This document shows, piece by piece, positions 17,165 through 25,488 of a DNA stretch of 64,000 nucleotides (the first letter of the stretch is position 1; every line of letters begins with the position of its first letter). The DNA comes from Desulfocucumis sp964643075. GTDB taxonomy: Bacteria; Bacillota; Desulfotomaculia; Desulfotomaculales; Desulfocucumaceae. The translations under genes and the position numbers were made by a program. The stretch lies in NCBI GenBank assembly GCA_964643075.1, contig CAZXQO010000011.1, positions 1 to 64,000 of the forward strand, written 5' to 3'. The notes below the pieces were generated by a model. That model was not told the DNA's origin, did not search any database, and saw only the letters and a program-made list of their open reading frames with translations.

Positions 17165-18406
17165 CTAACCCTCAAATTTTTTAAAGACCAGAGATGCGTT
17201 GTGCCCGCCAAAACCGAAGGAATTGGATAGAACCACATCTACCCGCGCTGCCCTTGCTTCATTGGGCACATAATCAAGATCGCAGTCCGGGTCGGGGGTT
17301 TCAAGGTTTATGGTGGGCGGAATAAGGCTGTTCCTTATAGTCAGGATACTGATTACTGCCTCAAGCCCCCCGGCAGCGCCCAGCAGGTGGCCGGTCATGG
17401 ATTTGGTGGAACTTATCGCTATTTTATATGCATCGTCACCGAACACCTGTTTAATTGCCGATGTCTCCTGCTTGTCCCCCGGTGGTGTTGAGGTGCCGTG
17501 GGCATTAATATAATCCACAGCTGCGGGCTCCAACCCGGCATCCTGCAGGGCCATGCTCATTGATGCCGCCGCACCCTTACCTTCCGGTTCCGGCGCGACT
17601 ATGTGGTAGGCATCGCAGCTGACACCGTAACCCACCATTTCGGCGTATATCCTGGCGCCCCTCTTGGTGGCATGCTCCAGTGTCTCCATTATCAGTATAG
17701 CCGAGCCCTCCCCAATTATGAAACCGTCCCGTCCGGCGTCAAAGGGTCTGCTCGCCTTTTCCGGCTCTTCGTTGCGGGTAGTCATAGCCTTCATGGAGCA
17801 GAAACCGGCAACTGCCATGGGAGTAATGGGGGACTCTGTACCGCCGCAAATCATTACCTCCGCCTGTCCCCGCTGCAACAGCCTGAAGGCGTCGCCCACG
17901 GCATTATTACTGGAGGCGCAAGCACTGGTTGTGGTAACATTGCAGCCCTTCAGGCCGTAGCTGATGGCTATGGAAGCCGCAGCCATGTTGGATATCATCA
18001 TTGGTATAAACAATGGGCTGACCCTGCTGGGGCCCTTATTCAGCAAAACCTTATACTGCTCCTCAAAGGTTTCAATACCCCCCACTCCGGAACCAAGTAT
18101 TACCCCTGCCATATCCTTATTTATCTGCTGAAGATCGATACCTGCGTCATCCACAGCCATTTTCGCTGCAGCTATGGCAAACTGGGTAAAGCGGTCCATG
18201 CGGCGGGCTTCTTTTTTGTCGATATAAGCTGCCGGATCAAAATCTTTAACTTCTGCGGCTATTCTGGTAGTATATCCCTCGGGATTAAATCTGGTTATGG
18301 GACCAACCCCGGAAACTCCGGAGATAATGGCGTTCCAAAAGGTTTCCAGCCCGGTTCCCACCGGCGATAGTACTCCCATACCGGTTATCACGACCCGGTT
18401 ATACAA
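17165..18406 (-). CDS. fabF: beta-ketoacyl-ACP synthase II
   Basis: A 413-residue condensing enzyme of fatty-acid elongation. The nucleophile lies in TTSACASSNNAVG (about residue 163), and the two catalytic histidines lie in NAHGTSTPPGD (about 304) and KSMTGHLLGAAGG (about 340). The C-terminal NSFGFGGHNASLVF is canonical for KAS II. Translation starts at a TTG eight bases after AGGTG. An approximately 400-base spacer with repeats separates it from acpP, so it may have its own promoter or be read through from the FapR promoter. Confidence 0.97.
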   Translation of the reverse strand: MYNRVVITGMGVLSPVGTGLETFWNAIISGVSGVGPITRFNPEGYTTRIAAEVKDFDPAAYIDKKEARRMDRFTQFAIAAAKMAVDDAGIDLQQINKDMAGVILGSGVGGIETFEEQYKVLLNKGPSRVSPLFIPMMISNMAAASIAISYGLKGCNVTTTSACASSNNAVGDAFRLLQRGQAEVMICGGTESPITPMAVAGFCSMKAMTTRNEEPEKASRPFDAGRDGFIIGEGSAILIMETLEHATKRGARIYAEMVGYGVSCDAYHIVAPEPEGKGAAASMSMALQDAGLEPAAVDYINAHGTSTPPGDKQETSAIKQVFGDDAYKIAISSTKSMTGHLLGAAGGLEAVISILTIRNSLIPPTINLETPDPDCDLDYVPNEARAARVDVVLSNSFGFGGHNASLVFKKFEG

Positions 18407-18447
18407 AAAAACACCTCCATATATGCTGATACTGAGTGAATTACGGG

Positions 18448-18606
18448 TCAGTTGTCAGTAATCAGTAGTCAGTAGTCAGTAGGGTTAAGGCATTCTTTGC
18501 ACCCGAAATATCTGTGTACTCTTTGGCTAAGTATTTTTTTTGCCCGTGGCGCCGCCGCAGGCGGCATGGGGATCTAACTACTGATTCTGACTCCTGAATT
18601 CTGACG
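18448..18606. repeat. family B composite inverted repeat
   Basis: One side carries GTCAGTAATCAGTAGTCAG and further AGTAGTC units; the far side has CTACTGATTCTGACTCCTGA and ends in TTCTGAC, so the ends are inverted relative to each other. A GGCGCCGCCGCAGGCGGC hairpin lies between. Related sequence is at 11800-11885 and 62790-62876. Together with flanking AT-rich DNA it fills the 398-base gap between fabF and acpP. At 18690-18745 the gap also holds CCCCATGGCTCCGCTAACCT (family C) and a GGGCTGCC...CCTCAGGACTA sequence that recurs at 46868. Confidence 0.75.
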
Positions 18607-18804
18607 TACATTTATTATTTACACACCCATCAACGCTACAAAATTTTATTTAATCATCTCCGGGTGATAATTATTCCTTATTTAAAATAATGGGCTGCCG
18701 CCCCTCAGGACTAGCGATCCTTCCCCATGGCTCCGCTAACCTTTACAATAATTTCCTGCCTCTCCCAAAAAAGCCCCGCCAGCGCGGGACTTTAAATTGG
18801 TCTA

Positions 18805-19032
18805 TTAATGCTCCTGTATATAACGGACCGCTTCGCCCACAGTACGGATTTTCTCAGCATCCTCGTCGGGGATAACAATATCGAATTCTTCCTCCAGGGC
18901 CATCACCAATTCCACTATATCCAGTGAATCGGCCCCCAAATCCTCAATAAAAGATGATTCCATGGTTACTTCGCCTTCATCTACCCCCAGCTGCTCAGCT
19001 ATAATGCCTTTTATTTTTTCAAATGCCGACAC
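18805..19032 (-). CDS. acpP: acyl carrier protein
   Basis: A 75-residue acidic four-helix carrier for fatty-acid synthesis. The phosphopantetheine attachment serine is in DLGADSLDIVELVM (about residue 36). The start is a GTG seven bases after GGGGG. It sits between fabG and fabF, as in most bacteria. Confidence 0.97.
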   Translation of the reverse strand: MSAFEKIKGIIAEQLGVDEGEVTMESSFIEDLGADSLDIVELVMALEEEFDIVIPDEDAEKIRTVGEAVRYIQEH

Positions 19033-19072
19033 TTTTTTACCCCCTCTTTTAATGATTAAAATTAATTATGAT

Positions 19073-19816
19073 TCAAATTGCCATACCACCATCAACCATA
19101 ATAACCTGTCCGGTTAAGTATGCGGCTTGATCCGAGGCCAGGAACACTACCAATGAGGCAACCTCGCCAGCCAATCCGAATCGTCCCAGAGGAATTTCCG
19201 ATTTCATCTTCTCCTTGACAACCTCGGGCAGGGCATCGGTCATTTCCGTTACTATAAACCCCGGTGCCACGGCATTCACGGTAATGCTGCGTGAACCCAG
19301 CTCCCGGGCAGCGGATTTAGTGAGCCCGATGAGCCCGGCCTTACTGGCTGCATAATTGGCCTGGCCGGCGTTACCTGTCACCCCTACCACCGAGGTAATG
19401 TTAATGATGCGCCCCCATTTAGCCTTCAACATCGGCCGGGTAACCGCCTTAATGCAGTTAAAAGCTCCCTTGAGGTTGACTGCCAAAACACTTTCCCAGT
19501 CTTCGTCCTTGATGCGGGGAATCAGGTTATCCCTGGTCACCCCGGCATTATTTACCAGTATATCCACCCTGCCAAACTCACTCTGGGCGGCCTTAACCAT
19601 TTCCGCAACCTGCCCGAAATCCGCAACATCCGCCCGGTAAACCAGTGCTTTTCTGCCCATTTCCCGGATGGAGGCGGCCACCGCCTCAGCAGCTTCCTCC
19701 CTGCCGGCGAAATTAACCAGTACGTCAGCGCCCGCTTCCGCCAGGGCCAAGGCTATGGAACGCCCTATTCCCCTGGAAGCTCCAGTAACTATTGCCGCCC
19801 TTCCGCCTGCTAACAT
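19073..19816 (-). CDS. fabG: 3-oxoacyl-ACP reductase
   Basis: A 247-residue NADPH-dependent short-chain dehydrogenase that reduces beta-ketoacyl-ACP. The cofactor motif TGASRGIGRSIA is near residue 11, NNAG near 89, the catalytic serine in ITSVVGVTG near 140, and YAASKAG with the Tyr/Lys pair near 153. The C-terminal GQVIMVDGGMAI is typical. ATG 19816 is preceded by GGAGG with nine-base spacing; the longer open frame overlaps fabD and is rejected. Only one base separates it from fabD. Confidence 0.96.
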   Translation of the reverse strand: MLAGGRAAIVTGASRGIGRSIALALAEAGADVLVNFAGREEAAEAVAASIREMGRKALVYRADVADFGQVAEMVKAAQSEFGRVDILVNNAGVTRDNLIPRIKDEDWESVLAVNLKGAFNCIKAVTRPMLKAKWGRIINITSVVGVTGNAGQANYAASKAGLIGLTKSAARELGSRSITVNAVAPGFIVTEMTDALPEVVKEKMKSEIPLGRFGLAGEVASLVVFLASDQAAYLTGQVIMVDGGMAI

Positions 19817-19817
19817 T

Positions 19818-20756
19818 TTAGCCAACCTCCCTGACCGACGCAAGAACTTTTTCCAGGGATGCTGCGTCTTCTACATTCAGCGTGTCCGAACTGCGGCTAA
19901 TTTTTTTGATCAGTCCGCCCAGCACCCTGCCCGGCCCCACTTCCACGAATACCTGTACGCCTTTATTAATCAAAAATTCCATACACTCCTGCCACCTTAC
20001 AGGGCTGTATACCTGCTCCACCAGCAGCCTGCCGACATCCCCGGGGCTGCCGTGGTAACGGGCGGTAACATTGGAAACCACCGGCACAGCCGGTTCTTTT
20101 ATGTTTATGCTGCCCAGCGCCTCCCCAAGCTTTTCCCCGGCCTTTCTCATCAGGCTGGAATGAAATGGCGCGCTTACCGACAGGGGAATTACTTTTTTGG
20201 CCCCGGCTGCCCTGGCCAGTTCGGCTGCCTTCTGCAATCCCGCATAAATACCCGCTATAACCACCTGGCCGGGGGAATTTAGGTTAACTGCCTCCACCAC
20301 ACCGGCTTCCGATGCCCGGTGGCATATTTCCGCAACCGCTCCAGCATCCAGCCCCAGCACTGCGGACATTCCTCCCTCACCCAGGGGCACCGCCTCTTGC
20401 ATTAGCCGGCCCCGAAGTCTTACCAGAGATACCGCATCCTCAAAAGCAATGGCTTCCGCCGCCACCAGAGCCGAATATTCACCAAGGCTGTGGCCCGCCG
20501 CCGCTTCACAATGCACACCTTCCTGCCGCAACACCGCTGCGGCTGCAGTGCTTACGGTTAGAATGGCCGGCTGGGCGTTGGCAGTTTTCTTTAATTCGTC
20601 CTCCGGGCCGTTGAAACAAAGTTCGCTCAGTTTGAAGCCAAGAACACTGTCAGCCCGTTCGAATATTTCTCTGGCCACCTGATAATTATCGAATAAATCC
20701 CTGCCCATGCCCGCATACTGTGATCCCTGGCCGGGAAACACGAATGCTATTTTCAT
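19818..20756 (-). CDS. fabD: malonyl-CoA:ACP transacylase
   Basis: A 312-residue acyltransferase that loads malonyl groups onto ACP. The N-terminal FVFPGQGSQYAGMG, the catalytic serine in GHSLGEYSALVAA (about residue 90) and the catalytic histidine in SAPFHSSLM (about 200) are all present. Its ATG overlaps the fabK stop by four bases. Confidence 0.96.
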   Translation of the reverse strand: MKIAFVFPGQGSQYAGMGRDLFDNYQVAREIFERADSVLGFKLSELCFNGPEDELKKTANAQPAILTVSTAAAAVLRQEGVHCEAAAGHSLGEYSALVAAEAIAFEDAVSLVRLRGRLMQEAVPLGEGGMSAVLGLDAGAVAEICHRASEAGVVEAVNLNSPGQVVIAGIYAGLQKAAELARAAGAKKVIPLSVSAPFHSSLMRKAGEKLGEALGSINIKEPAVPVVSNVTARYHGSPGDVGRLLVEQVYSPVRWQECMEFLINKGVQVFVEVGPGRVLGGLIKKISRSSDTLNVEDAASLEKVLASVREVG

Positions 20757-21724
20757 CGCGCCACCGCCATTTCCGATACATTATGCAATATTTTACCTGC
20801 CTCTTGCACCACTTCCCGGATAATCTCCCTGGCCGGCTTAATTTCCCTTACCATGGCCGCTACCTGGCCGGCCATCACGGAGCCCATTTCTACATCCCCA
20901 TCTACCATAGCGGCCCTGAGTTTTCCTACTCCAAGTTTTTCAATTTCCCCGGCCGGGACGCATTTGCTCTCCATTTCTTCAAAAAGGCGTGAAAATTTAT
21001 TTTTCAGCACCCTTACCGGGTGCCCGGTGGAACGGCCCGTAACAATGGTATCCCTGTCCCTGGCTTTGATCACCATCTCTTTGACCCGCTGGGGTATCAC
21101 GCACTCGGAAGCGCACATGAAACGAGTACCCATCTGCACCCCTGCCGCCCCCAGAACCAGAGCCGCTGCAAGTCCCCGCCCGTCGTAAATGCCGCCGGCC
21201 GCAATTACCGGCACATCCACAGCATCGACTATTTGCGGCACCAGGGCCATGGTGGTAAGTTCACCCACATGGCCGCCACTCTCCATTCCTTCGGCTATGA
21301 GGGCGTCAACCCCGGAGCGGATCAGCCTTTTGGCCAGGGCCACCGACGATACCACGGGGATAACCCTGGTGCCGGTTTCTTTCAGACCAGGCACGTATTT
21401 GCCGGGATTTCCGGCGCCGGTGGTTACTACCGCTACCCTTTCCTGTCTGATAACCTCCATTATTTCATCTAAATTGGGAGAAAGCAGCATTACATTAACC
21501 CCGAAGGGCTTTGAGGTTAAATACTTTGCCCTGCGCACCTGATCCCTCACCCATTCAGCAGGTGCCTGACCGGCACCGATTATGCCCAGTCCCCCTGCCT
21601 CACTGACTGATGCAGCCAGTTCCGCTGTGGAAACCCAGGCCATCCCGCCCTGCAGCACGGGATATTCAATCTGCAGCAAATCACAAATTTCAGTCCGTAT
21701 AATAAGTACCGCGCCTCCTTTCAA
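20753..21724 (-). CDS. fabK: FMN-dependent enoyl-ACP reductase II
   Basis: A 323-residue TIM-barrel flavoprotein of the FabK/nitronate monooxygenase superfamily. It opens with YPVLQGGMAWVSTAELAA, has GVNVMLLSP, IAEGMESGGHVGE near 145 and a phosphate-binding AAGGIYDGRGLAAALVLGA near 180. In this position, between fabH and fabD, the role is the last step of each elongation cycle, in place of FabI. The start is unclear: the TTG at 21724 overlaps an AAAGGAGG ribosome site, so the real start may be a rare codon about ten bases further in. Confidence 0.92.
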   Translation of the reverse strand: MKGGAVLIIRTEICDLLQIEYPVLQGGMAWVSTAELAASVSEAGGLGIIGAGQAPAEWVRDQVRRAKYLTSKPFGVNVMLLSPNLDEIMEVIRQERVAVVTTGAGNPGKYVPGLKETGTRVIPVVSSVALAKRLIRSGVDALIAEGMESGGHVGELTTMALVPQIVDAVDVPVIAAGGIYDGRGLAAALVLGAAGVQMGTRFMCASECVIPQRVKEMVIKARDRDTIVTGRSTGHPVRVLKNKFSRLFEEMESKCVPAGEIEKLGVGKLRAAMVDGDVEMGSVMAGQVAAMVREIKPAREIIREVVQEAGKILHNVSEMAVAR

Positions 21725-21736
21725 GCCTCTCAGAAG

Positions 21737-22738
21737 TTATTTATTAACAAACCAGCGCATTACCGCCGCCGCCCAGGTCAGGCCGGCGCCGAAAGCAACC
21801 AGCACAATATTATCACCATCTTTTATCCTGCCTTCCCTCACCGCTTCATACAGGGCCAGAGGCACCGAAGCGGTAGAGGTATTGCCGTAGCGGTCTACGT
21901 TTATTTGCACATTATCCGGGGAAATACCCAGCCTTTTGGTGGCAGCTTCGATTATTCTGATATTGGCCTGGTGGGGAATCAGGAAATCAACATCCTCTTT
22001 TTTCAGGCCCGCCGCCGCCAGCGCCTCCAGGGTCCCGTCTTCGATGGCCTTAACGGCAAATTTAAACACTTCCCGCCCGTTCATATGTAAGAAGTGCAAT
22101 TTTTTATCTACTGTTTCACTGGAGGCCGGCAGTCGCGAGCCTCCAGCCGGCAAGTCTAATAATGGACCTCCGGAGCCGTCGGACCCAAGCATAGAAGAAA
22201 GAATACCCCTGCCTGCCGGCGCCGGCCCCAGTACTACCGCTCCGGCACCGTCGCCAAACAGCACGCAGGTATTGCGGTCTTCCCAGTTTGTAATCCTGGA
22301 CAACGTTTCGGCACCCACCACCAAAACATGCTTGCAGGTCCCGGCAGATATAAATTGCGCCCCTACGGACAGGGCATAGATAAAACCGGTGCAGCCGGCC
22401 AGCAGGTCAAAGGCCCCTGCCTTACGTGCCCCCAGTTTGTCCTGAACTAAACAGGCCGTGGCTGGAAACAACGTATCCGGTGTATTGGTGCTCACTATTA
22501 TTAAATCGATATCATCCGGTTTTAAGCCAGCATCCGCCAGAGCATTGCGGGCCGCCTGCAGGGCCAGATCCGATGTCGCCTCTTCCGGTGCCGCTATATG
22601 CCGTTCCCGTATGCCGCTCCTGGAGCGGATCCACTCATCATTAGTATCAACCATTCTTTCGAGATCGTCATTGGTCAGTACTTTTTCCGGCACATAAACA
22701 CCTATGCCCAGTATTCCCGCTCTATTTTGTTCCGTCAT
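21737..22738 (-). CDS. fabH: beta-ketoacyl-ACP synthase III
   Basis: A 333-residue initiating condensing enzyme, joining acetyl- or branched acyl-CoA to malonyl-ACP. The catalytic cysteine is in AFDLLAGCTGFIYALS (about residue 112), the histidine in PHQANIRI (about 250) and the asparagine in YGNTSTASVPLAL (about 280). The ATG at 22738 lies seven bases after GAGGGG; the longer frame runs through the end of plsX. It overlaps plsX by 17 bases. Confidence 0.95.
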   Translation of the reverse strand: MTEQNRAGILGIGVYVPEKVLTNDDLERMVDTNDEWIRSRSGIRERHIAAPEEATSDLALQAARNALADAGLKPDDIDLIIVSTNTPDTLFPATACLVQDKLGARKAGAFDLLAGCTGFIYALSVGAQFISAGTCKHVLVVGAETLSRITNWEDRNTCVLFGDGAGAVVLGPAPAGRGILSSMLGSDGSGGPLLDLPAGGSRLPASSETVDKKLHFLHMNGREVFKFAVKAIEDGTLEALAAAGLKKEDVDFLIPHQANIRIIEAATKRLGISPDNVQINVDRYGNTSTASVPLALYEAVREGRIKDGDNIVLVAFGAGLTWAAAVMRWFVNK

Positions 22739-23756
22739 TGGCATACCCCTCTTTCTCCTGCTGCTCACCACTACTCTTTTCAATACTGCTGCGGATTGCC
22801 GTCACCAGCCCGGTTTGCACCGAGTCCGCTGCTACCCGGACGGCGTTCCTGATGGCCTGGGCAGAGGAACTGCCATGACAGATTATAGTCACTCCGTTTA
22901 CTCCCAGCAGCGGCGCACCGCCGTATTCGGCGTAATCCAGCCGGCGCCGCAGTTCCTTCAAAGCCGGCAGGGTAAGTACCGTTCCCATCTTGCTCAGCCA
23001 GTGCCTGGTAAGTTCCTCCCTCATCATGGCCATCAGGGCCATGGCCAGACCTTCCCCGGCCTTTAGTATGACATTGCCCACAAAGCCGTCACAAACCACC
23101 ACATCGGCAGAACCCTGAAATATATCCCGCCCCTCAACATTTCCCACAAAATTAATATCTGCGCTTTTCAAAAGAGGAAAGGATGCCAGCGTTAGTTCAT
23201 TGCCCTTGCTATCCTCTTCACCGATACTCAAAAGCCCCACCCGGGGGTTTTTAATACCCAGTATTTTTTCCGCATACAAGGAGCCCATAATGGCAAACTG
23301 CATCAGGTTCTGCGGCCGGCAGTCTATATTTGCCCCCACATCCAGTAAAACCGTACCACCCCGCCTGCTGGGCAACACGGTTGCGATGGCGGGCCGGTCT
23401 ATCCCTTTGACCCTTCCAAGTCCCAGCAGGGACGCCGCCATGGCAGCGCCGGTGCTGCCTGCGGAAACCACCGCCCCGGCCGCTCCTTCCTTGACCAGAC
23501 GCACAGCCTTTACAATGGATGAATCTTTTTTCTTTCTTACCGCCACCGCCGGAGCATCTTCCATGGCAATCTTCTCTGTGGCGTGTATAATCTCGATTGT
23601 CTTCCTCAGGGGGGTATCCGCCATAGCCTGTTCAATAGCATCCCGGTCACCCACCAGTATTATCTCAGTGCCAAAATCCCGAACTGCCTCCAAGGCACCC
23701 CGGACCACTTCTCCCGGGGCATAGTCGCCACCCATAGCGTCAACGGCAACCTTCAT
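22722..23756 (-). CDS. plsX: phosphate acyltransferase PlsX
   Basis: A 344-residue acyl-ACP:phosphate acyltransferase that makes acyl-phosphate for phospholipid synthesis. The N-terminal VAVDAMGGDYAPGEVVRGA is the family hallmark, followed by GSTGAAMAASLLGLGR near 100, DVGANIDCRP near 137 and a closing GGAPLLGVNGVTIICHGSS. It overlaps the end of fapR by four bases, so the lipid regulator and the first phospholipid enzyme are cotranslated. Confidence 0.96.
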   Translation of the reverse strand: MKVAVDAMGGDYAPGEVVRGALEAVRDFGTEIILVGDRDAIEQAMADTPLRKTIEIIHATEKIAMEDAPAVAVRKKKDSSIVKAVRLVKEGAAGAVVSAGSTGAAMAASLLGLGRVKGIDRPAIATVLPSRRGGTVLLDVGANIDCRPQNLMQFAIMGSLYAEKILGIKNPRVGLLSIGEEDSKGNELTLASFPLLKSADINFVGNVEGRDIFQGSADVVVCDGFVGNVILKAGEGLAMALMAMMREELTRHWLSKMGTVLTLPALKELRRRLDYAEYGGAPLLGVNGVTIICHGSSSAQAIRNAVRVAADSVQTGLVTAIRSSIEKSSGEQQEKEGYANDGTK

Positions 23757-24331
23757 CGGCGCCAGACCTCCTCCTCTATGGCAAAAACAAGAAATTTTCC
23801 ATGAAACACTATTTCGTCCCTTACTTTCGAGGAAACCCTTACCATATATTTATTGCCTTTTTTGCGACTGATAAAAGCCCTGGCCACAACTTTTTCGCCA
23901 CAGAAAACCGGCCTTTTGTAACTAATCTTGGCCGTTCCGGTCAGGGCAACCTCGGTATCTATCAATGCCACTGCCAGAGTATTGGCCTGGGCATACAACA
24001 GCTGTCCCCTGGCTACTTCGGATTTACTCAACAACATGTCCCTGCCCACTGTAAGGACGGAAATACCTTCCCGCCCGACTTCCAGGGCCACCAGTTCTCC
24101 CACGAATTCGTCACTGCTCAGAGAGCGTACCTGGCCATACACTTCCCGGGCTACTTTTTTCAGCCTGATCCTCAGTTCCGGAATGTTCATTTCGGCACGG
24201 TCCAGACGAATTGTCTGGATGCTCACACCCAGTATATGGGCAAGATCATCATCAGTCAGAAAAGGGTTGCCGTTGATATATTTAGAAAGAATATCATGGC
24301 GCTCAGCCTTGCACAGGGCATCCCCGGACAT
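23753..24331 (-). CDS. fapR: FapR, malonyl-CoA-responsive lipid synthesis repressor
   Basis: A 192-residue protein with an N-terminal helix-turn-helix (LTDDDLAHILGVSIQTIRLDR, about 20-43), a linker helix and a C-terminal hot-dog effector domain (about 70-188). FapR proteins repress fab and pls genes and let go when malonyl-CoA binds. It heads the operon fapR-plsX-fabH-fabK-fabD-fabG-acpP-fabF, and its own promoter carries a perfect palindromic operator of the FapR type, so autoregulation is very likely. Confidence 0.95.
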   Translation of the reverse strand: MSGDALCKAERHDILSKYINGNPFLTDDDLAHILGVSIQTIRLDRAEMNIPELRIRLKKVAREVYGQVRSLSSDEFVGELVALEVGREGISVLTVGRDMLLSKSEVARGQLLYAQANTLAVALIDTEVALTGTAKISYKRPVFCGEKVVARAFISRKKGNKYMVRVSSKVRDEIVFHGKFLVFAIEEEVWRR

Positions 24332-24353
24332 AAGCTTCTCCTTGATACGACAA

Positions 24354-24374
24354 ATTTAGTACCAGGTACTAAAT
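24354..24374. promoter_or_regulatory. FapR operator
   Basis: A perfect 21-base palindrome centred at 24364, with core TTAGTACCAGGTACTAA, very close to the known FapR box. It overlaps the expected transcription start of the fapR operon. Confidence 0.9.
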
Positions 24375-24377
24375 ATT

Positions 24378-24406
24378 ATTATAGGTTAGCTGGTAAAAAA
24401 AAGCAA
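24378..24406 (-). promoter_or_regulatory. sigma-A promoter of the fapR operon
   Basis: On the minus strand TTGCTT (24401-24406) and TATAAT (24378-24383) are 17 bases apart, directly upstream of the FapR operator. Confidence 0.8.
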
Positions 24407-24433
24407 CCGCGCCATTGAAAATTAATTGCACAT

Positions 24434-24471
24434 AAAAAAACCCGCGCTGCCTGTTAGCACCGTGGGCTTTT
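24434..24471 (-). terminator. intrinsic terminator of rpmF
   Basis: GCCCACGGTGC/GCAGCGCGGGT stem followed by seven T on the minus strand, five bases after the rpmF stop. Confidence 0.8.
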
Positions 24472-24475
24472 AGGG

Positions 24476-24661
24476 TTATTTGTTTTTCATTTGGATTACT
24501 TCCTTGTTTTTATAATATCCGCATTCTGCACACACATGGTGAGGAACAGTTAACGCGCGGCACTGGGGGCAGTTGATCAGGCCGGGGGCCTCGGCTTTGT
24601 AGCTTGCTGCCCTGCGCTGTCTGCCTCTTTGTTTGGAAGATCTCCTCTTGGGAACACCCAT
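24476..24661 (-). CDS. rpmF: 50S ribosomal protein L32
   Basis: A 61-residue L32 with the start MGVPKRRSSKQRGRQRR and a four-cysteine zinc ribbon (CPQC near residue 35, CAEC near 48). It therefore belongs to the zinc-binding C+ type rather than the C-minus paralogue. It follows yceD, the usual neighbour. Confidence 0.97.
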   Translation of the reverse strand: MGVPKRRSSKQRGRQRRAASYKAEAPGLINCPQCRALTVPHHVCAECGYYKNKEVIQMKNK

Positions 24662-24700
24662 TTAATACACCCCCTTCACCCATAAAACTTTATATTTTTA

Positions 24701-25213
24701 TCAATCTTTTGGCAATAACTTTTTCAGCATTTCAAGCCTTGGGTCTATAGTATCCAGAGCGCAATCACAGTTTTCCCGGTTTCTGTTCCTGCCACAAGCA
24801 GGGCAAAGACCCTTACAGTCCTGACGGCATACAACCCGCATGGGCAAAGCTACGAAAATAGATTTTATTACCTCGGGGGTCAAATCCAGTTTATCGCCGT
24901 TATAAGGTGTATAAAACTCTCCCGGCTCTATCCCTTCCCGACCCTCATTATAATATGTCTCGGAAAATTCGGCCTGTACAGGAAATGTAAAGGAATCCAG
25001 ACAGTTCCCGCAAGCCAGTCTCAGTTTTGCACTAATATCACCCTCAACGCCAATGGTGTTGTTGACATTAGTTAAAACCAGATCCAATTTAACAGGACCA
25101 TCAAATTCAATTTTTTCTACTTCCGACAGAACCGGCGGCATATCAACAGCAATGTTGAGCTTTTTGACCTCGCCGGGATTATTCTTCAGTCTGGAAACAT
25201 CAATTTCAATCAA
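24701..25213 (-). CDS. yceD: YceD/DUF177 family protein
   Basis: A 170-residue member of DUF177 (YceD), whose members are linked to 23S rRNA accumulation. Conserved CGNCLDSF near residue 73, CRQDCKGLCPACGRNRNRENC near 130 and a C-terminal DPRLEMLKKLL are seen. A longer reading frame exists, but its first codon is the -35 box of the promoter at 25244-25273. The start was therefore set at the TTG at 25213, seven bases after GGGGTG; ATG 25228 would be the alternative. It is cotranscribed with rpmF. Confidence 0.88.
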   Translation of the reverse strand: MIEIDVSRLKNNPGEVKKLNIAVDMPPVLSEVEKIEFDGPVKLDLVLTNVNNTIGVEGDISAKLRLACGNCLDSFTFPVQAEFSETYYNEGREGIEPGEFYTPYNGDKLDLTPEVIKSIFVALPMRVVCRQDCKGLCPACGRNRNRENCDCALDTIDPRLEMLKKLLPKD

Positions 25214-25243
25214 CTCAATACACCCCATCATATCACAAAAAAC

Positions 25244-25273
25244 ATTATATAGAAAATATAAGCCTTCTGTCAA
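25244..25273 (-). promoter_or_regulatory. sigma-A promoter of yceD-rpmF
   Basis: TTGACA (25268-25273) and TATAAT (25244-25249) on the minus strand are 18 bases apart, both perfect consensus. This decides the start of yceD. Confidence 0.88.
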
Positions 25274-25325
25274 GGTTTCCCTTTGATAGTCATCTCCCTC
25301 TATTATGCCCGTACATGATACATTC

Positions 25326-25402
25326 TACTGAGCCACATGCATGTGCTCAGTGCCCGCTACGCCACGGGGACGCTCGTACCTTTAAACCGTCCCCATGGCT
25401 CC
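25326..25402. repeat. family C repeat
   Basis: A CTGAGCCACATGCATGTGCTCAG hairpin is followed by GCCCGCTACGCCACGGGGAC and, inverted, CCGTCCCCATGGCTCCGCT. The GCCCGCTACGCC...ATGGCTCCGCT pair recurs at 35541-35650 and in part at 18719 and 62743. Confidence 0.65.
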
Positions 25403-25488
25403 GCTGTCACCGGGCTAGAATAAGCTGCAAAATTCTAAAACCATTATTTTAGCCATATACTTCATAAAAAACAGTCTGGTGAACGCTA

